64,000 bases of DNA from Gautieria morchelliformis. Taxonomy: Eukaryota; Basidiomycota; Agaricomycetes; Gomphales; Gomphaceae. The notes beneath the pieces were generated by a model that saw only the letters and a program-made list of their open reading frames with translations, did no database searches and was not told the DNA's origin. The translations under genes were made by a program, and so were the position numbers. The stretch is taken from contig WHVA01000370.1 in NCBI GenBank assembly GCA_015179125.1, positions 52,699 to 116,698 of the forward strand. Reading direction: 5' to 3'. This document shows, in pieces, positions 1-10,135 of the stretch (position 1 is the first letter of the stretch; every line of letters begins with the position of its first letter).

Positions 1-255
1 CATGCATGCACTGGTCCCCCCCGCATATCGATCAAAATCTCAAAGCACCCCGAAACGTGATTTGATTGTATCGATAAGTGATCTCGATATTCCTCCCCAA
101 CAAGCTTTCCCGATACTTTATATATGTGTTCAACGTGTTAGGCAGAAAGCTAGCTCTGAACCAGTAAGCCTTCATGCTACTTATTCACTGCGGGAACAAA
201 CCCCCTGATAAATCACTGGGACGACCATACCTGGTTTTGATGGATGGTCCACCAC
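1..255. other. no gene recognised
   Basis: Open frames here are short and show no domain or motif. The only structure I see is the left arm of a hairpin (242-254), described separately. Confidence 0.6.
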
Positions 256-737
256 TGGTATGTAGTAGACAAGAATTATAGGCAGTAGGTATGGACTTGT
301 TGCTCAAAAGAATAGACTAGAAATTAATTCACTACAGAGGATTTCTAGGTCAATAAATCGAAAGAACACTAGACTAATTTACTTGCCTCTCTCAGTGAAT
401 TTAGTTGTCACTGAGAGAGGGGGAAATCTGTCTCACTGTGCATGTACTACTACCCGGCCCTTTAGCGCCCAAGAGCTCGCACGTCGAAGTCATTTCAGAC
501 TCCGCTGGGTGCAGCCGCTTGTGAAAGTAGAAATAACAAAATGAAATGGAGGTATGGGGAGTGACTGGAAAACTTCGAAAATAATCAAAGAAATGGATGC
601 ATGGTACAAGAACAATGTGAGAAGAGATTGAAAAACCATACAATAAATTGAATATATTATGCTTGATGTTGGTGCAGGAGCATAAATGCACCCAACATGG
701 TAGATGGACATTCCACCAGTCTGATGGTGGATCATCC
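242..737. repeat. palindrome split by a solo LTR
   Basis: The arm GGATGGTCCACCA (242-254) pairs with TGGTGGATCATCC (725-737) at 12 of 13 positions. Without the LTR at 261-697 and one copy of its target duplication the arms lie about 40 bases apart. The pre-insertion sequence was therefore a short hairpin, perhaps a MITE remnant. The family is not recognised. Confidence 0.5.
261..697 (-). mobile_element. Copia-type solo LTR (family copy 1)
   Basis: On the minus strand it starts TGTTGGGTGCA and ends CTACTACA, and it is flanked by the perfect 5 bp duplication TGGTA (256-260 and 698-702). That is the signature of a solo LTR left by LTR-LTR recombination. It shares most of its length with 26636-27123 and 63427-63806: the ACCATGCATCC stretch, the CGGCTGCACCCAGCGG stretch and a 13 bp hairpin (here 386-398 with 408-420). 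The last ~110 bases differ from the other two, so it is a subfamily. In this copy the hairpin loop reads AACTAAA on the minus strand instead of AATAAA. Confidence 0.88.
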
Positions 738-1040
738 ACCATATACTTCTCATGGTAAGTCCACCGGCTGCTCAGGGGTCCATGTCCGCCTCCACTTACG
801 GTACATGGACTATCCACTCACAATAAGGCCTTTTTTTTAGTGGATTTCATTTCCATTGACATATGTGTAGGATTATCCATCAATTCTCCTAAGGGATATA
901 CCAGTAATAATTATTGGATTATCAATGGCTATTACCATAAATAAAAAGAAGAAAAAATATCGATACTCTATGAATTGCACTATTGTAAGCACATACCCAT
1001 TATACAGTAAATTACCAACATGATTTGAGTGCTGAAAAGC
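738..1040. other. no gene recognised
   Basis: AT-rich sequence with short oligo-A and oligo-T tracts. No coding signal and no repeat that I can match elsewhere in the window. Confidence 0.5.
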
Positions 1041-1052
1041 AGACATGGAACC

Positions 1053-1120
1053 AGATTTGAACCAGCGACCTACCAGTAAACATACTTAAGTCATCAAGAC
1101 TTTACCCAACTGCTCCATAA
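1053..1120 (-). repeat. tRNA-derived SINE-like remnant
   Basis: On the minus strand there is an A-box-like stretch (GGAGCAGTTGGGTAAAG, about 1102-1117) and, ~45 bases on, a good B box GGTTCAAATCT (1053-1063). The order and spacing are those of a pol III internal promoter. The ends do not pair into an acceptor stem, so it is not a working tRNA gene. A SINE head or a tRNA pseudogene fits best. Confidence 0.4.
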
Positions 1121-2441
1121 AGCTTCTGACAAGTAAGGGTGTGAAATGGCATAAAGTTAGCATACACCGCCGCGACTGGGCCGAGCAGTTGAAAAGGTGC
1201 GCACGAAATCCACCTGCACTACCACCATTGTGCTTATACTTATGTACAGACCAGCAGGAATTAACGAGTTGGAGTTGTCAGATCGGTCATGGAGCAACTG
1301 AAGCTGCCTCGAAATCTTTTTATTCACTCTAGCCATGTTGAGCTGGAGCTATGGGAAATCCACTTACACTTACCATTCCCATGAGGCTCAGAGTGCAGTT
1401 GTAGCCTGTTCACAACTAGAGCTGGCTGATTTCTGTCCATACCGGTATGTCCCATATATGGTCTTGATCTTGTTATAATGTTTTCAGGCTCGCGCAACCT
1501 CCCGTCCATACTCACAGCTAAGTATATCAGGCAAGAGTCTTACATGGATGAACCTGTCATGGCATGATCAATCTGACACCATTCCACCATACCGATCAGA
1601 TCCTTGAGGCTGGCAGCCAGACTCATTCGAACTTTTTGTGCTCACACTCACGCTCAGCACCAGACTGAGTGAGTCTGACAATACATGCCTGATGCTGAGC
1701 TTAGACAAGTTACTGTGAGGAAGTTTGACATTTTGAAGTACCCTGTCACCACCCCTTGAGCTAGCTGACACGATCACCGCATTGAATACCTCCCCGCCTC
1801 CGTTCTAGCAACTACCATGTGTTATGTCCCAGAGATACAGGGTCTATAACTCCTTCGGCCTGAGTCTGGAGAGCTCAGCGTGCGAGCACGCGGACCGTGA
1901 TGAGGGTCTCAACGACGCGGAGGTTGTGTAACGATGCTTTGCAGAGAGGACCTTTTCTGCGATGACGAGCAAACATAGTGCATCAGCGACGGTCTAGTTC
2001 AACTCAATGTTGGATGTTGACCTCCACCAACTATGCTACATCCATCGCTCATCAATGTCCTCCCCCTCATCACACCACCTTCATTCAATTTCCCGTTCCA
2101 CTCCACCATGTCCGTCTCCCCCACCTTTTTATCTATGGCATTTCAGTTGGTGAGTTGTTAGTCACTGCATGATTTGCGCTATTAACCTAATCTCCTGTTC
2201 ACATTTCCCCCCATAACCTTAACCCCCAGCGCTCTCCAGCCTCCTCATGGCCCTCTCCAGCCTCCTCCCTGCCCTTGCCACACCCCTTGGTATCCCCCTC
2301 CCTTTATGCTGGGCACCCCCAGCGAGAACGTCACGCTCGATCAGCCGGGAAGCCACCATACAGCGTGTAGTCGACGTGTTCACCTGTGGAGATGGGTTAG
2401 CTAGCTCTGGGATATAGTGCGGGCTGTGGACCTATGAGGTA
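1121..2441. other. no gene recognised
   Basis: About 1.3 kb of mixed sequence. The longest frames (about 60-70 codons) have no motif, and C-rich stretches near 2040-2290 are of low complexity. I cannot assign an element. Confidence 0.5.
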
Positions 2442-3466
2442 AGGTGCTCCTTCGGAGCCCTTCGCCAACAGCACAGAAAATGGTTCGAAGGCTAGGGTAA
2501 CGAAGATGAGGTATGAGAACTCACCGGTGGCGCCTAAGTCCTCTGCTAGTCGAAGATGGAAATATCCAAGAGAAGGCTTAAGATGATGACCACAGCGAGG
2601 TTAAATTTGCACAAGATGAACGACGTATGATAGTTGAACTGGGGAATATACATGCGAATGTAAACTACTTATATCGAATGCTTGTAAGGTATCAGCAAAT
2701 AGGAAAGAGGCCGTCACGAGTCAGGGTTGGATAGGGGTGCGCAGTCATGATACAACATAGATGGAATAAACATACAATAGAATGAGAGAAGAGGGAGAAC
2801 ATGAAACGACAGAGGGTGAAGGTGGCGAAGACACCTGTGTATGAAACCATGTCTTGGGGCCCGCATATACACTGCCCTGCACGGGTTCTTCATCTACTGG
2901 GTTGATCCCACACGACCCACGGGTAGGACGTCCCGCGAACGCACCCTGCTCATATGAACACCAAAAGGGGGTTGGATCGAGAAGCTGATGGAGTTACTGA
3001 TGAGCCATCATGCTGGATAGGGATGTCAATCGTGATTTGATGGTGTGCCTGCTGGCGAATGATGCGAGCAGCGAATGGTTATTTGGCGAAATGCGAGGAA
3101 GGGTGAACAGAGGTGACATAGAGGAGGAGAGGTCGAGGTGGAGGGCGAAGCCGAGCGAACACTGGGGAGGAGTAGCGAAAGGGGAAATGGGGATAAAAAG
3201 GTGCAGGAAATACTCAGGTCATGACAATCCAATTACCAGAACACCATCGGAAGAGGGTCGAGCAGAGGAGGTGGTAGACCCAGCGATGGCTGCCAAGTCA
3301 GTCCAAACACGTCGATCGTGCGTTTGACAGTGTGGCTATGGTAATTGGTGCGAACAGCGAGAATCGGTTGCCGAACATGACAATGGCGATCGGAACGAAC
3401 ACGAAGGTGGAGTGAGAAAATAGGAAAACTGAGCATCTGAGTATGGGAAATAAACACGTCATGACA
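2442..3466 (-). repeat. LTR-type repeat L1 (TGTCATGA family), 3' truncated
   Basis: Read on the minus strand it begins TGTCATGACG at 3466, repeats the same start at 3226 (a ~240 bp internal tandem unit), and then follows the same order as 6075-6890 and 51208-51765, including the CATCCTACCC and GTGGGATCAACCCA stretches and a GTGAGTTCTCATAC stretch. Homology stops near 2442, before the family's other end. It abuts a minus-strand LINE fragment exactly at 3466/3467. Confidence 0.7.
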
Positions 3467-3880
3467 ACGGTCTGGTTTTTGGCACTAGTTCTTCTGTGGT
3501 GTCCAGAATGGCCATTGTCAGCTCTCGTAAGCAGTAATGGAACTGTTGAGCGGTGAGTGGAGTGGGCTCTCTGATCCTGTATTTTAACTCAGCTTCGAGT
3601 ATCTTTTTGTATTCCTGCCAGTCCACCTGTCTGTAGTTGGGCTTCGGTGGTTGCATGCTGGACTTGATGGATACATCGATCATGGTGTCTACAGGCAGGT
3701 GATCGCTTTTTGGTGGTAGATCTTCTGGCACTGTGCTGCAGCTGATCATATTTTCAATGACTGAAGACGAGACAAAGACGTTATCTGTTCGCGTGTAGTT
3801 CCCCGTAGCCATCGATCTCAGCATGGGTACGTCCTTGGGTAGCGCCATGTGCAATCTGTGATCTCTGGAGGGTGAACTTT
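3467..3880 (-). pseudogene. LINE B ORF2 fragment: end of the endonuclease domain
   Basis: The minus-strand frame 3854-3459 aligns residue by residue with the C-terminal part of the AP-like endonuclease of the plus-strand LINE at 4635 (MALPKDVPML, GNYTRTDNVF, SDHLPVDTMID). The catalytic-type SDH motif is present. It then runs into the linker (EELVPKTRPL), and at that point repeat L1 begins. The rest of this LINE copy is missing here; a matching downstream piece lies at 6970-7250. It is a diverged copy, not a shadow of LINE A. It is useful because it keeps CGA (Arg) where the two other LINE copies have TGA. Confidence 0.8.
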
Positions 3881-3960
3881 CTCACGCCCACCATAACATC
3901 CAAAAACATCCAAATGCTTTTTCATATGCACGCGCCGAGTAATACACGTACAGACCTTCG

Positions 3961-4638
3961 CAGACATACCACTGCTGTCACCAAAACCACTTCTACAAAA
4001 AGAAGCGAACCAAAAGGGTCATGCCGCTGAGCACAGACCCGCCGCCGCATGCTGCGTCCCAGCACAGAACGCGGGCCAACAATCAGCATAATGCCAGACA
4101 CATGGCTGCAGATTGCACGGACCAGGAGAGATGCGGCACGTGCGGGAAGCCGCACAGAACAGCAGAATGCGAGGAAACAGACCCCAGCAAGTTCAAGTGC
4201 GTGAACTGCGACGAATATGGGCATGCAGCGTGGGCCTGAACTTGCCCTATGTTCAAGGCAGTGTGCCAAGCGATAGAGAGAGCAGACGCAGAGCACACCT
4301 ACAAATACTTCCCAAGTGACAGCCCCTGGATGTGGGAGCAACAGGGAGTCGCAGGAGAAGTGGAAGATGCGGGCGAGCTTTTCAAGAGGCTCAACACGCA
4401 GAATGCAGTCAGACAGCAAAACGTAGATGAATGGCAGTATAATGGGTGGAACATGGTGACCAGAGGGCAAAGACAAGGCGAAGGAAATAGGGGAGTCAAC
4501 CCGCCGAGAGGGCACCACGACCCTGGCTGGGCAAACAAAGGAAACTGACAGAGGCGGCTGGACGAGTACGGCATAGGGGGGGAGAACCTCGAGGGACAAC
4601 AGCGAGAAGACAACGACAACAACCTATATCAAGGATGA
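3961..4638 (+). pseudogene. LINE A ORF1 (gag-like, zinc knuckles), broken
   Basis: Frame 1 from about 3961 to 4638 reads as the C-terminal half of a LINE ORF1, the RNA-binding protein that coats LINE RNA. A degenerate first knuckle (cysteines lost, HMAADC kept) is followed by CGTCGKPHRTAEC (CX2CX3HX4C) and CVNCDEYGHAAWA*TC. The TGA at 4237-4239 stands where LINE2 ORF1 has Arg (WARACP). A second in-frame TGA at 4546-4548 precedes ~30 further open codons. The frame ends at TGA 4636-4638, overlapping the ORF2 ATG (4635-4637) as ATGA. Both inner stops fit CGA to TGA. The N-terminal half is lost or out of frame near 3937-4020. The 225-codon minus-strand frame over the same bases is a shadow. Confidence 0.75.
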
Positions 4639-5484
4639 GTGACAACAACACACCCAGAAAACACTTGCGAGTCAGACAACAGAATGTAAACAAGTCGCTT
4701 ACAGTGACCGCGGATCTACTGGCTAAGTGCCCTCCCAGCAAATATGACATAGTGGCAATACAGGAACCGTATATCGATTTTCTTGGAAATGGTAGGGCCT
4801 CACCGCATTGGTACTCGATATACCCCGACACACACTACAAAGACAAGACCAAACGGACAAGATCCATGATACTCATCAACAAAGACACAATCACGAACGA
4901 CTGGGCAGCAGTAGACGTAGGGACGCCACACGTCACAGCAGTCAAGATAAAAACTGGCACCGGTAACGTCTTAATATACAACATATACTGCGACTGTACC
5001 CATTCTGACAGCATAAGAGACCTACAGAAACACCTACAGAACAAAGCGAAAGGCGGCCAAGTGCAAGAAGAAGACACATGCGGGGAGATATGGTTGGGAG
5101 ACTTCAATCGGCACCATCCAATGTGGGACGAGGGTCAGAATTCACACCTGTTCACTCGCAGCAACCTAGACGAGGCGCAGCTCCTGCTAAACACCATAGC
5201 GGAGTACGACATGCAGATGGCACTCCCAAAAGAGATACCAATGCTAAGAGCCATGGCAACGGGAAACTACACGTGAACTGACAATGTTTTTATCTCCACA
5301 GAAATGCTGGAGCAGCTCATCAGCTGCAGAACAATTCCAGAAGACCAGCCAGCCAAAAGCGAGCATTTCCCAGTGGACACAATGATCGACGTCTCGCTCA
5401 GGAAGGTCGCGTATGTCCCCAAGTCCAACTTCAGACAGGTAGAATGGAAGAGTTCAACAAGGAACTAGACGCACACCTGAGAGA
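4635..5484 (+). pseudogene. LINE A ORF2, endonuclease domain (part 1)
   Basis: From ATG 4635 the protein shows the exonuclease/endonuclease/phosphatase fold of Tad/I-type LINEs: QQNVNKS start, IVAIQEPYID with the catalytic Glu, WLGDFNRHHPMWDE with the Asp-Asn pair, and after a TGA (5274-5276) in frame ISCRTIPED and KSEHFPVDTMID. This domain nicks target DNA to prime reverse transcription. The SDH motif reads SEH here. The TGA replaces the Arg CGA kept in LINE B. A 1-2 base indel near 5449 shifts the frame, after which EFNKELDAHLRD is still readable up to the repeat that begins at 5485. The ATG overlaps the ORF1 stop, which supports this start. Confidence 0.85.
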
Positions 5485-6969
5485 TGTCATGATTCGTTTA
5501 TTCTGCGAATCATTTCACAGCACACAGCGAATGACCTCCTGAACCAGGGAACGGCTTCCCGAACCAGCGAATATCTTGCCAAAATATTCGTTGCCATACT
5601 GGTTTTGCATTCACTATTCGCATCATTCCTGCCAGGACGCCAGGTGTTGGGGCCCTCATCCATCATAGAACCCATCATCTGTTAAACTCCCACCCCATGA
5701 CAGACCCACATGCTCAGGATGCATTCGGATAGTGTCAGTTGCAGCCTCCGTGCAGGTTGGACTCAATGGGACTTGTACCACTGCAGGGCAGGACGAATTA
5801 GCTTCACTGAAGTTTTCACTACACAGTTGTCATGACCAATTCATTTCTTGTATCCAGCTATACCTGTTTTCCCTTTCACCACCACTCTTCCATGTTCGCT
5901 CAGCTTCGCTCCATTCAATCCTCCATTAACTATTCACCACATTCGCCAAATGACCATTTGCTACTCGCATCATTCGCCAGTAGCCATGCCATCAAATACA
6001 ATCGACATCGACATCCTTTACCTGGATTGATGGTTCATCACTGGTCCTATCATGAATCTCAAGGAGGTGCAGGCTGTCATGACTCGTTTATTTCTTGTAC
6101 CCAGCTATCCCTGTGTTCCCTTTCACCACTCTTCCATGTTTGCTCGTCTTCGCTCCATTCACTCCCCGCTCCATTCGCTATTCGCCACATTCGCCATATG
6201 ACCATTCGCTACTCGTATCATTCACCAGCAGGCATGCCATCAAACACGATCGATATCCTTTAACCGGATTGATGGTTCATCACTGGTCCCATCATCTTCT
6301 CAACTCAACCCCCTTTGGGTGTTCCTATGGCCAGAAAGCATTCGCGGGGCATCCTACCCATAGGTCATGTGGGATCAACCCAGCAGACGAAGAGTCCGTG
6401 CAGGGTGGTGTATATGCAGGTCCAAAGGCGTGTTTTCGTACATAGGGGCCTTCGCCCTCTTTCCTCTCTGTTGTTTCATGTTCGCACCCCTCTTCCATTC
6501 TATTGTATGTCTATTTCATCTATTATGTATCCTGACCGCACACCCCTATCCAACCCTGACTCCAGACGGCCTCTTTCCTATTCGCTAGCACCATATGAGC
6601 ATTCGATATAAGTAGTCTACATTCGCATGTATATTCTCCAGTTTAATTATCATACGTCATCTTGTGCAAACTTGACCTCGCTGTGACCATCGTCTTGAGC
6701 CTTCTCCTGTAGATTTCTACCTTCGACCAGAAGAGGACTTAAGCATCACTGGTGAGTTCTCATACTTCATCTTTGTTACTCTAGCCTTTGAGTTATTTTC
6801 TGCTGTCAGCGAAGGGCTCCAAAGGGGTGCCTTCACCGGCGAAAGGATTGTCGTTACTTAGACAACCTTTCCGTGACACCTTGCACGTTACATCGTCAAG
6901 TGCCACGGGCTATTTCGCTATGACTGTAGATTAGGGCGAATTCCTTTTGAGTAACCCTCTTACTTCTTA
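5485..6969 (+). repeat. LTR-type repeat L2 (TGTCATGA family) with tandem 5' units
   Basis: TGTCATGA occurs at 5485, 5828 and 6075, each followed by a related unit rich in ATTCGC/CATTCGC. The third unit continues into the part shared with L1 (2442-3466, inverted) and with 51208-51765 plus 53253-53345. The shared end is ACACCTTGCACGTTACATCG followed by about 90 more bases. Length, TG start and lack of coding fit an LTR with variable U3 repeats, but I find no target duplication. Several small frames (5732-6611) are low-complexity shadows. Confidence 0.6.
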
Positions 6970-7250
6970 ACCCTTATCTCTTCGGTACTGTTCGCTGGCG
7001 CTCCGTCTGTTGGGTCTGCTGAGGCGTACTTATGAGCCGTCCACACAGTCTTTTGGTCTACCTCCTCCAGGAACGCATCCCAATGCTCCTGCTTCGCCTT
7101 TTCTATCTTCCTCGCGTACTGATTCGTCGCCTCTCTGTACTCCTCGTGCACTCTGTCCGCTAGATCACCTCGTCTGGCGTATGCTTTTCTGCCCCTGCTC
7201 CTGGCTTCGGCCCTAGATTTTGTCAGCTCCAGCGACCACCACCGTTTCAT
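6970..7250 (-). pseudogene. inverted LINE ORF2 linker fragment
   Basis: The minus-strand frame 7250-6960 (KRWWSLELTK, then a basic helix-rich stretch, KQEHWDAFLEEVD, TAHKYASADPTDG) matches the endonuclease-RT linker of LINE2 ORF2 (HRWWTRELSE, KAQQWADYLDGLD, MANKYLTNPATDG). It is inverted relative to LINE A on both sides. It corresponds to the piece missing from LINE A between 5484 and 7256, so it may be LINE A's own linker flipped in place, or a piece of LINE B. Confidence 0.7.
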
Positions 7251-7255
7251 ATAGT

Positions 7256-7387
7256 ACCGACCCTCACTGCCAAAAGAGATGATGGGACCTGGTGGGTGGC
7301 AGACACCAATGAGCAGCAGGCTGACATGCTGTTCAGTTCATTCTTCCGGGCGACAGGAGCAGACAGCGAAGGCATACAAAGCGACTA
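7256..7387 (+). pseudogene. LINE A ORF2, pre-RT segment (part 2)
   Basis: The open frame (DDGTWWVADTNEQQAD, FSSFFRATGAD) matches the LINE2 segment VDGNGVASTAETNEEKGR. It is cut inside the codon after SD by gypsy1 (target GACTA, 7383-7387), resumes as YQYP at 15521, is cut again by the solo LTR at 15537, and resumes as EPAFDYALITDDQ at 16226. Joined at the two target duplications the frame is uninterrupted. Confidence 0.85.
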
Positions 7388-7950
7388 TGTTACGATACGA
7401 TCCTTCGTAAGGTTGACCGAGGTCGGGAGCGAAACCCGAGGTAAGGTCTGAGGTTACGGAGTGAGGTTTGGATGGGGAAGTCGGAGAGGGACTAGGCTTC
7501 AGCTTATGTGCTGCGCCGACCCTACGCACGAGTCCCAACTTCGGAGGCAAACGAATAAGAGGCGAGGTTTGGCTCAAGAGGCGAAGCTTCAAAACTAACT
7601 AGGGATCAAAGGTATACGATAGTTGATTTTCAGACTGAGGAGTAGGAATGCATACAGGGGGGTTTATATACGAGCGAGGGTACGAGTCAGGGGTGAACAT
7701 ATTAGTGGAGGTCAGGGCAAGGTCAGGGGAGCGAGGTCAGGGCGAGGTAATATATGAATGATGCGTGATGGAGCGGAATCAGTAACTAAGGGGATACGGG
7801 CATGGGAGCAAGGTCGGATATGAGCTCTAGCTTGGGCTCAGGCTCAGGCGCAGGATAAGAATCATATGTACTCAGGCACGAGTATCACAAGGCTCGGGCT
7901 TGGAAGAAAGTTATACCGGTAAGTAACCGGCCAAAGGCCGGGTTCTTACA
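7388..7950 (-). repeat. gypsy1 3' LTR
   Basis: 563 bp copy of 14959-15520. On the minus strand it starts TGTAAGAACC and ends CGTAACA. It contains the same TATA-like element and CAGTCTGAAAAT as the 5' LTR. Small frames inside it (such as 7338-7592) are LTR shadows. Confidence 0.93.
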
Positions 7951-7963
7951 GTATCCCCTCCTT
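7951..7963 (-). other. gypsy1 polypurine tract
   Basis: The minus strand reads AAGGAGGGGATAC directly before the 3' LTR, the purine-rich site expected to prime plus-strand DNA synthesis. Confidence 0.7.
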
Positions 7964-8140
7964 ATGGCCGAGACCCTCGAGGCCGTAATATGAACAAGGT
8001 TCGCCTATCCTCAAATCTAGATCCCAGCCCGATGTTAAGTCGCCGGAAAGGCGAAGCTTAGTCGTAGCTGAGGCTAGATAAAAGGGTGGGTAGGAGGCAG
8101 CAAACCCAAGTGCCAACGAATCTGGTGTGCCCCCAACCAC

Positions 8141-8358
8141 TATTTAACTCTGCTATCAACAAGAACAGCATGAATAACGCGTATGACCAGACCCTGCTAT
8201 CTGAGGAGGATGGTCCCTCGGGTGAGGTTATGCCGGAGGTTCGACCCGAGGTGGTCCCGTGGCCCATCGAGGATGCGGGGGCCATAGATATGCAGGGCCC
8301 AAAGGCAAGAAGGTGAGTACCGTCGTAGTCTGGTCATGGACGCTCCTGACTTGTGTAG
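8141..8358 (+). promoter_or_regulatory. possible promoter, leader exon and intron of the antisense ORF
   Basis: TATTTAA (8141-8147) lies ~29 bases before an ATG (8170) that opens an acidic frame ending in a canonical donor (exon end 8312, GTGAGT at 8313). A CTGAC branch-like site (8346-8350) and the acceptor TAG (8356-8358) close a 46 bp intron of typical fungal form. Splicing does not bring the leader into the frame of the main ORF at 8368 (off by one), so either an indel has occurred or translation starts at 8368. Confidence 0.4.
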
Positions 8359-8367
8359 TATACATGC

Positions 8368-9215
8368 ATGCTGTTCTCGTACCACCCCACCGACTTGTCC
8401 CTATACGGGTACAAGCTCGCCGACGGAGGACCTCGTGAGTGGCAACTCGCGACCAAGGCCGAGGCGAGGTGCGCACGCTGCGAAGAGCGGGACTATACGT
8501 GCCTTCGGGCCGTTAGCCTTGACTTCGGCCTCGCCGACCAGGGTGCCTGCGTGTGGTGCAGGACACGATCTTTGGTCTGTAGTATAGCCCATGGTCGTCG
8601 CAGCAAGGTGAACCAAGTGAAAGGTCAGGCGAGCGAGGTGGGCAGGAAGCGGGCAATGAGTGAGGAGGGCAAGGACGGACCGAGGTCGAAGAAAGAGACC
8701 AAGGTTCGGGACGATGTTGAAAACGACGATGACTCAAGTGATTGGGTCAAGCGAAACTTGGAGGTGAGGGTGGAGCGTATGGAAGCGAGGTTGAGCGAGG
8801 AGAAGGGAAAGGAGGCTGGGGGAGCGAGGCAGAGTGAGGGGAGCGAGGTTGAGGAGGTGAGGCAGAGTGAGGGAAAGGAAACCGAGGTCGAGGAAGGTCG
8901 GAGTGAAGTGCGGAGATGAGGGAGTTGATAGCGGCGGTGAAGGATGTGGGGAAGAAAGTTGGCGAGGTTGGGGAGAGGGTGTGCGAGTTGCTGGGGGTGT
9001 TTAGGGCTGCGAATGACAGGATGAACAGGGCGGATGTGGAGTTCATGAGGATAAGGAGGAGGCGGAATTACTTGAAGCGGATGCAGGGGGCGAGAGACTT
9101 GGCGGATTATGGGGGACATGGGGGTCTGGTGGAGCGAAGTAGCCGTAGTAATGAGGAGGAGTCAGGCGAGGGTAGCGAGGAGAGCGAGGGAGAGGATATG
9201 AGGATGTTGGAGTAA
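8368..9215 (+). CDS. antisense ORF in gypsy1: Zn2Cys6-like cluster plus coiled coil
   Basis: It runs opposite to gag-pol, in the space between the chromodomain and the 3' LTR. The first frame (8368-8919, 183 codons) has six cysteines at residues 35, 38, 45, 61, 64 and 71: CX2CX6C, a 15-residue linker, CX2CX6C. That is the fungal Zn(II)2Cys6 spacing with a longer middle loop. A basic patch (GRRSK) and a charged, Glu-rich tail follow. The second frame (8916-9215, 99 codons) overlaps the first stop as ATGA and continues as an amphipathic helix (DVGKKVGEVGERVCELLGVF), a basic RRRR patch and an acidic end. One base change would fuse the two. By analogy with Gal4-type proteins it could bind DNA, but no function is known to me. 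Base composition is G-rich like the rest of the element. Confidence 0.6.
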
Positions 9216-9333
9216 ACTAGTAAATGGAATAATGGAATTTTTCTTGGATTTTATTGGTTTTTTTGTGTTGTTCGATTGCGAGGGGATTTTGTTATCTAAC
9301 TACTGGGGTCATGGGGGTTAAACAAGGAAACGA

Positions 9334-10135
9334 TCATAGAGCAGTCAAAGGGCCCGGCTTGCCCGGGTAAGATTCGTGGAAGTCAGTGACCAGCTCCGAG
9401 GCATGATCAAGCTCGGAAGCAAGGATCCACGAGGTTTCTTCGTCGGTACCTTCGTAACCAGTCCACCTAACAAGATAGAGCAGCTTGCAGCTCTTTCGTC
9501 TATTATCGATCTTCGAGTCGAGGATTTCGGAGACCTCAAACTCAGGCTCGCCGTCGATAACGACTGGGGGTGGAGGTGGCTGAACTCGGTTCGGGATGGT
9601 GTTGGGCGAGGCTGGTTCGAGCATAGATACGTGGAATACTGGATGGACCGAATGCATGTGTTCTGGAAGTTGAAGAGTGAAGGAGTGAGTACCTGCTCGG
9701 GAAATGATCTCAAAAGGACCCAAGAACTTCTCAGCGAGCTTCTTGGTAGGCCGAGTTGTTCTGAAATACTGTGCCTTTACAAAGGCGAGGGATCCTACTT
9801 GGAAATCAGGAGCGGGTTTGCGGCGAACATCGGCCGAGGCTTGGTAGGTCTTCTGCGCCTTGAGGATGGCGCGGCGAAGTTCTTGGTGTAGCTCGTCCAA
9901 GTCAACCACAAAGTCTCGAGCTCGTACCGAGGTGAGGTCGCCCTTGGGGTGGACTGCGAGGTTCGGGTGGTAACCCTTATTAGCAAAGAATGGAGATATG
10001 CCGGTGGTTGCGCTAGGCGCATTGTTGTAAGCGAACTCGGCTAGGGGAAGGAGCGAAGCCCAATTGGACTATTGATAGTTGCAGTATATCCTGAGGTACT
10101 GTTCCAAGGTCTGGTTAGCACGCTTGGTTTGACCG
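9334..10135 (-). pseudogene. gypsy1 integrase end and chromodomain
   Basis: The frame ending at 9334 gives PEGDGQT and the integrase catalytic Glu region (TLEQYLRIYCN), [14 protein letters not shown], a KPRP-free tail with GPFEI (the GPF/Y module), HPVFHVSMLEP, and a C-terminal chromodomain (FEVSEILDS, LYLVRWTGY, TSWI, AFHE-like end). Chromodomains tether integration to marked chromatin. The link to the upstream pol is broken at about 10136-10150 by a ~75 bp deletion: the conserved [16 protein letters not shown] stretch of gypsy2 is missing, which also shifts the frame. A second lesion is a stop (TAG, complement of 10069-10071) within YCNYQ*SNW. Confidence 0.88.

Noticed and set aside
3922..4599. 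225-codon minus-strand ORF
   Set aside because: It lies opposite the LINE A ORF1 zinc-knuckle frame, which explains the sequence fully; its own translation has no domain.
5274..5276. Programmed TGA readthrough in LINE endonuclease
   Set aside because: Kept only as an alternative: LINE B has CGA there and other C-to-T changes occur nearby, so mutation is simpler.
7338..7592. ORF repeated at 14813-15148
   Set aside because: Both are shadows of the identical LTR sequence of gypsy1.
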